The notes below the pieces were generated by a model. The model was not told the DNA's origin. It ran no database searches and saw nothing but the letters and a program-made list of their open reading frames with translations. From NCBI GenBank assembly GCA_947653505.1, contig CANTHI010000156.1:1-8078 (forward strand): 8,078 nucleotides of DNA, given 5' to 3'. Positions within the stretch are counted from its first letter, which is position 1. The number at the start of each line of letters is the position of its first letter. Positions 6,098-8,078 of this stretch are shown here, one piece after another. The DNA comes from an uncultured Eubacterium sp. (GTDB taxonomy: Bacteria > Bacillota_A > Clostridia > Lachnospirales > Lachnospiraceae). The position numbers and the translations under genes are program-made.

Positions 6098-8008
6098 TTC
6101 TTCCCATTTTTCATATAACATTTCCAGTTCTTCCTGCTTTTGCTGTACCTGCGTATGCAGCTTTATGACCTTTGCGGATATAACAGCCACTTCCGGCTTT
6201 GCCATCTCTTCCTGCAGCTTTTGGATCTCATCTTCCAGCTGCTCAATGCGGGTCTCTACCTTACGCAGCTCGTTTTCCAGCTTCCGTTTTTCTGCCTGCA
6301 GCTGCTTTTTTTGCTTCCAGTCTTCCTTACCGGTTTCTTTTGGGGCGCTGGCATTTTTTACCGCCGTATCCGGCGCCGGAATCTTTTGCTGCGCCATACG
6401 CTGGACATCCTTTTTTTCGAGATAATAATCATAATTTCCGATATAATTCAGAATCTGCCGCTCATGCAGATCCAAAATTCTGGTAGCCGTCTTATTAATA
6501 AAATAACGGTCATGCGATACGAACAGTACCGTCCCTTCATAGTGCACCAGCGCGTTTTCCAGAATTTCTTTGGACGTAATGTCCAGATGGTTCGTCGGCT
6601 CATCCAGAATCAGAAAATTCGCTTCCGAAAGCATCAGTCTGGCCAGCGATACCCGCCCGCGTTCCCCGCCGCTAAGATCCCCAATCCGTTTGAACACATC
6701 ATCATTCGTAAACAAAAACGCTGCCAGCACATTCCGAATCTGCGTATTTGTAAGCTGCGGATAATCATCTGAGATTTCTTCAAACAGCGTCTTTTCAGCA
6801 TGAAGCACCTGATGCTCCTGATCATAGTATCCGATGTGCACATTCGTCCCAAACGTAATCTCTCCGGCATCCGCGGCCAGGGCTTCATTGATAATTTTTA
6901 AAATCGTCGTCTTGCCCGTCCCGTTATTGCCGATCAGAGCGACCCGCTCCCCGCGGAAAATGGAAAAGTCCACCTGTTCAAACAGCATCCTGCCGTCAAA
7001 CGATTTGGCCAGATGCTCCGCTTTCATCACGTCTTTTCCACTCGTAATGCATGGCTCCAGCTTTAAATGAATATCCGTAAGCTCCTCCACAGGCTTGTCC
7101 AGACGTTCGATTTTTTCCAGCATCTTTTCCCTGCTCTCCGCACGTTTCACAGACTTTTCACGGTTAAACGACTTCAGCTTTGTAATCACCTCTTCCTGAT
7201 GACGGATCTCCTGCTGCTGGTTATAATACGCCTTGAGCTGGTCTGCACGCACCTTTGCCTTTTTCTGCGCGTAAGCTGTATAATTGCCTATATAGCTTGT
7301 AACCTGGTGCTGAAAGACCTCAATTACCTTTGAGACAATTTTATCCATAAAATAACGGTCATGCGATACGATCAGCACGGCACCTTTATAATTTAACAGA
7401 TAATTTTCCAGCCACTGGATCGACTCCATATCCAGATGGTTCGTCGGCTCATCCAGCAGCAGAATATCCGGCTTTGTCACAAGCAGACGTCCGAGCGCGA
7501 CTCTCGTCTTCTGTCCGCCGGACAGCTCCGCCTGCGTCTTTCCAAAGTCCGCGTCGCAAAATCCGAGCCCGTTGAGCACCCCTGTTACCTCACTGCGGTA
7601 CGTATACCCATCCGCCAGCTCAAACTGGTGAATCAGCCGCTCATACTTTTCCATAAACGCCTCCAGCTCCTGCGGCGCGACCGTATCCATCTGCTCCTCC
7701 ATCCTGCGGATCTCCTGCTCCATATCGATCACTGGCTGCTTTGCCGACAGGACTTCCTCATAAATCGTGCGCCCGCTGCCAATCACCTGATTCTGCGCAA
7801 GATAACCGATCGTTTTATCTTTCGCAACCGTCACCATTCCCTCGTCCGGCTCCAGCTCCTTTACGATCATTTTTAAAAGCGTCGATTTGCCTGCTCCGTT
7901 AATCCCTACAATCGCAGCTTTTTCATATTCTTCTATATGGAAGGATGCCTGTCTGATTATGATATCCGTTCCAAACGATTTTGATATATTCTGACAGGAA
8001 AGTATCAT
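6083..8008 (-). CDS. ydiF: ABC-F family ATPase, YdiF-type
   Basis: A soluble protein with two ABC ATPase domains and no membrane domain, so not a transporter. ABC-F proteins bind the ribosomal E site and act in translation; some protect against antibiotics. Domain 1: Walker A GINGAGKST (35-43), LSGGQ (162-166), LLLDEP (183-188), SHD (215-217). An inter-domain linker of about 240-320 is rich in charged residues. Domain 2: GNNGTGKTT (360-368), LSGGE (445-449), LILDEP (466-471), SHD (498-500). Residues about 560-640 form a long charged coiled coil. At 641 residues it matches Bacillus YdiF, which also lies near rex. GGAGG at 8020-8024 is 11 nt from the ATG, and TAG directly precedes the ATG in frame, so the start is fixed. 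I see no evidence for a specific resistance role. Confidence 0.94.
   Translation of the reverse strand: MILSCQNISKSFGTDIIIRQASFHIEEYEKAAIVGINGAGKSTLLKMIVKELEPDEGMVTVAKDKTIGYLAQNQVIGSGRTIYEEVLSAKQPVIDMEQEIRRMEEQMDTVAPQELEAFMEKYERLIHQFELADGYTYRSEVTGVLNGLGFCDADFGKTQAELSGGQKTRVALGRLLVTKPDILLLDEPTNHLDMESIQWLENYLLNYKGAVLIVSHDRYFMDKIVSKVIEVFQHQVTSYIGNYTAYAQKKAKVRADQLKAYYNQQQEIRHQEEVITKLKSFNREKSVKRAESREKMLEKIERLDKPVEELTDIHLKLEPCITSGKDVMKAEHLAKSFDGRMLFEQVDFSIFRGERVALIGNNGTGKTTILKIINEALAADAGEITFGTNVHIGYYDQEHQVLHAEKTLFEEISDDYPQLTNTQIRNVLAAFLFTNDDVFKRIGDLSGGERGRVSLARLMLSEANFLILDEPTNHLDITSKEILENALVHYEGTVLFVSHDRYFINKTATRILDLHERQILNYIGNYDYYLEKKDVQRMAQQKIPAPDTAVKNASAPKETGKEDWKQKKQLQAEKRKLENELRKVETRIEQLEDEIQKLQEEMAKPEVAVISAKVIKLHTQVQQKQEELEMLYEKWEELTND
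6498..6607 (-). repeat. Second-domain copy of two intragenic repeats in the ABC-F gene
   Basis: Bases 6498-6522 (25 bp, coding around the SHDRYF motif) and 6582-6607 (26 bp, coding around DEPTNHLD) are identical to 7347-7371 and 7431-7456 of the same gene. Both pairs are offset by 849 bp, or 283 codons, which equals the spacing of the two ABC domains (H-loops at residues 215 and 498). The stretch between the two blocks is also partly alike. Confidence 0.85.
7347..7456 (-). repeat. First-domain copy of two intragenic repeats in the ABC-F gene
   Basis: Bases 7347-7371 and 7431-7456 are the partners of 6498-6522 and 6582-6607. They code for the H-loop SHDRYF and the Walker B/D-loop DEPTNHLD of the first ATPase domain. 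Identical codons in conserved motifs explain the match; it is intragenic domain duplication, not a mobile repeat. Confidence 0.85.
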
Positions 8009-8078
8009 CTATCTGAAAACCTCCGATCTTTTTCACAGACAGTCCCTCCCCTTCTATTCTTCCCGTTCCGGCTCCATC
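8009..8078 (-). other. Leader of the ABC-F gene, possibly with the tail of an upstream gene
   Basis: These 70 bases precede the ABC-F ATG and contain its GGAGG site at 8020-8024. Read on the minus strand, one frame gives MEPEREE and then TAG at 8054-8056, an acidic ending that could be the C-terminus of a gene outside the window. Another frame gives 23 codons ending in TGA that overlaps the ABC-F ATG as ATGA. A third stays open into the ABC-F gene. I cannot choose between them from so short a piece. I see no promoter or terminator here. Confidence 0.3.

Noticed and set aside
6014..6100. Canonical Rex operator upstream of rex
   Set aside because: No TTGTTAA-N4-TTAACAA or TTGTGAA-type palindrome was found in the promoter region; only the unrelated GTATG/CATAC repeat is present.
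6140..6772. Plus-strand open frame of 210 codons opposite the ABC-F C-terminal region, with leucine- and phenylalanine-rich start resembling a membrane segment
   Set aside because: The hydrophobic run is the reverse complement of the charged Lys/Glu-rich coiled coil; antisense shadow.

Overview
The window is an ordinary, densely packed bacterial chromosome segment with all recognisable genes on the minus strand. It most likely comes from a low-to-mid-GC Firmicute of class Clostridia, perhaps Lachnospiraceae. That placement is an inference. It rests on strong Shine-Dalgarno sites, consensus sigma-A promoters, a Clostridia-type Rex, a MazF collinear with Bacillus EndoA, and base composition around 48% GC by eye. 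There are no mobile elements, CRISPR arrays, tRNAs or rRNAs, and no stretch over 300 bases without a gene.

In transcription order (right to left): a YdiF-type ABC-F ATPase (6083-8008); the redox repressor Rex (5345-6013, TTG start); a fused NAD(P)HX epimerase/dehydratase (3787-5310); alanine racemase (2634-3800); a MazF/EndoA ribonuclease (2213-2563); a soluble CBS-pair/CorC_HlyC protein (1264-2127); a YebC/TACO1 protein (419-1147); and the first 109 codons of glycogen synthase GlgA (1-327, running off the left edge). The last 70 bases (8009-8078) hold the leader of the ABC-F gene and perhaps the tail of another gene.

The promoters divide the run into transcription units. A perfect sigma-A promoter (TTGACA, 17 bp, TATAAT) has its -35 inside the last codons of the ABC-F gene and should drive rex-nnr-alr-mazF, a close-set group with one 14-bp gene overlap. 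A second promoter starts 2 bp after the mazF stop and drives the CBS gene. A third, with TTGTCA, 17 bp and an extended -10, drives yebC. glgA is preceded by three 13-bp tandem repeats, each carrying an extended -10-like TGATAnAAT. I saw no convincing rho-independent terminators, so read-through between units is possible.

Functionally, Rex senses NADH/NAD+ and sits beside the enzyme pair that repairs damaged NAD(P)H, which gives a redox theme. The alr-mazF order recalls Bacillus alr-mazE-mazF, but the antitoxin gene is missing; only an 18-codon micro-ORF fits in the gap. I did not find a clearly new system. The points most worth checking are the orphan mazF, the triple -10 repeat before glgA, and the palindrome at the predicted rex start site.
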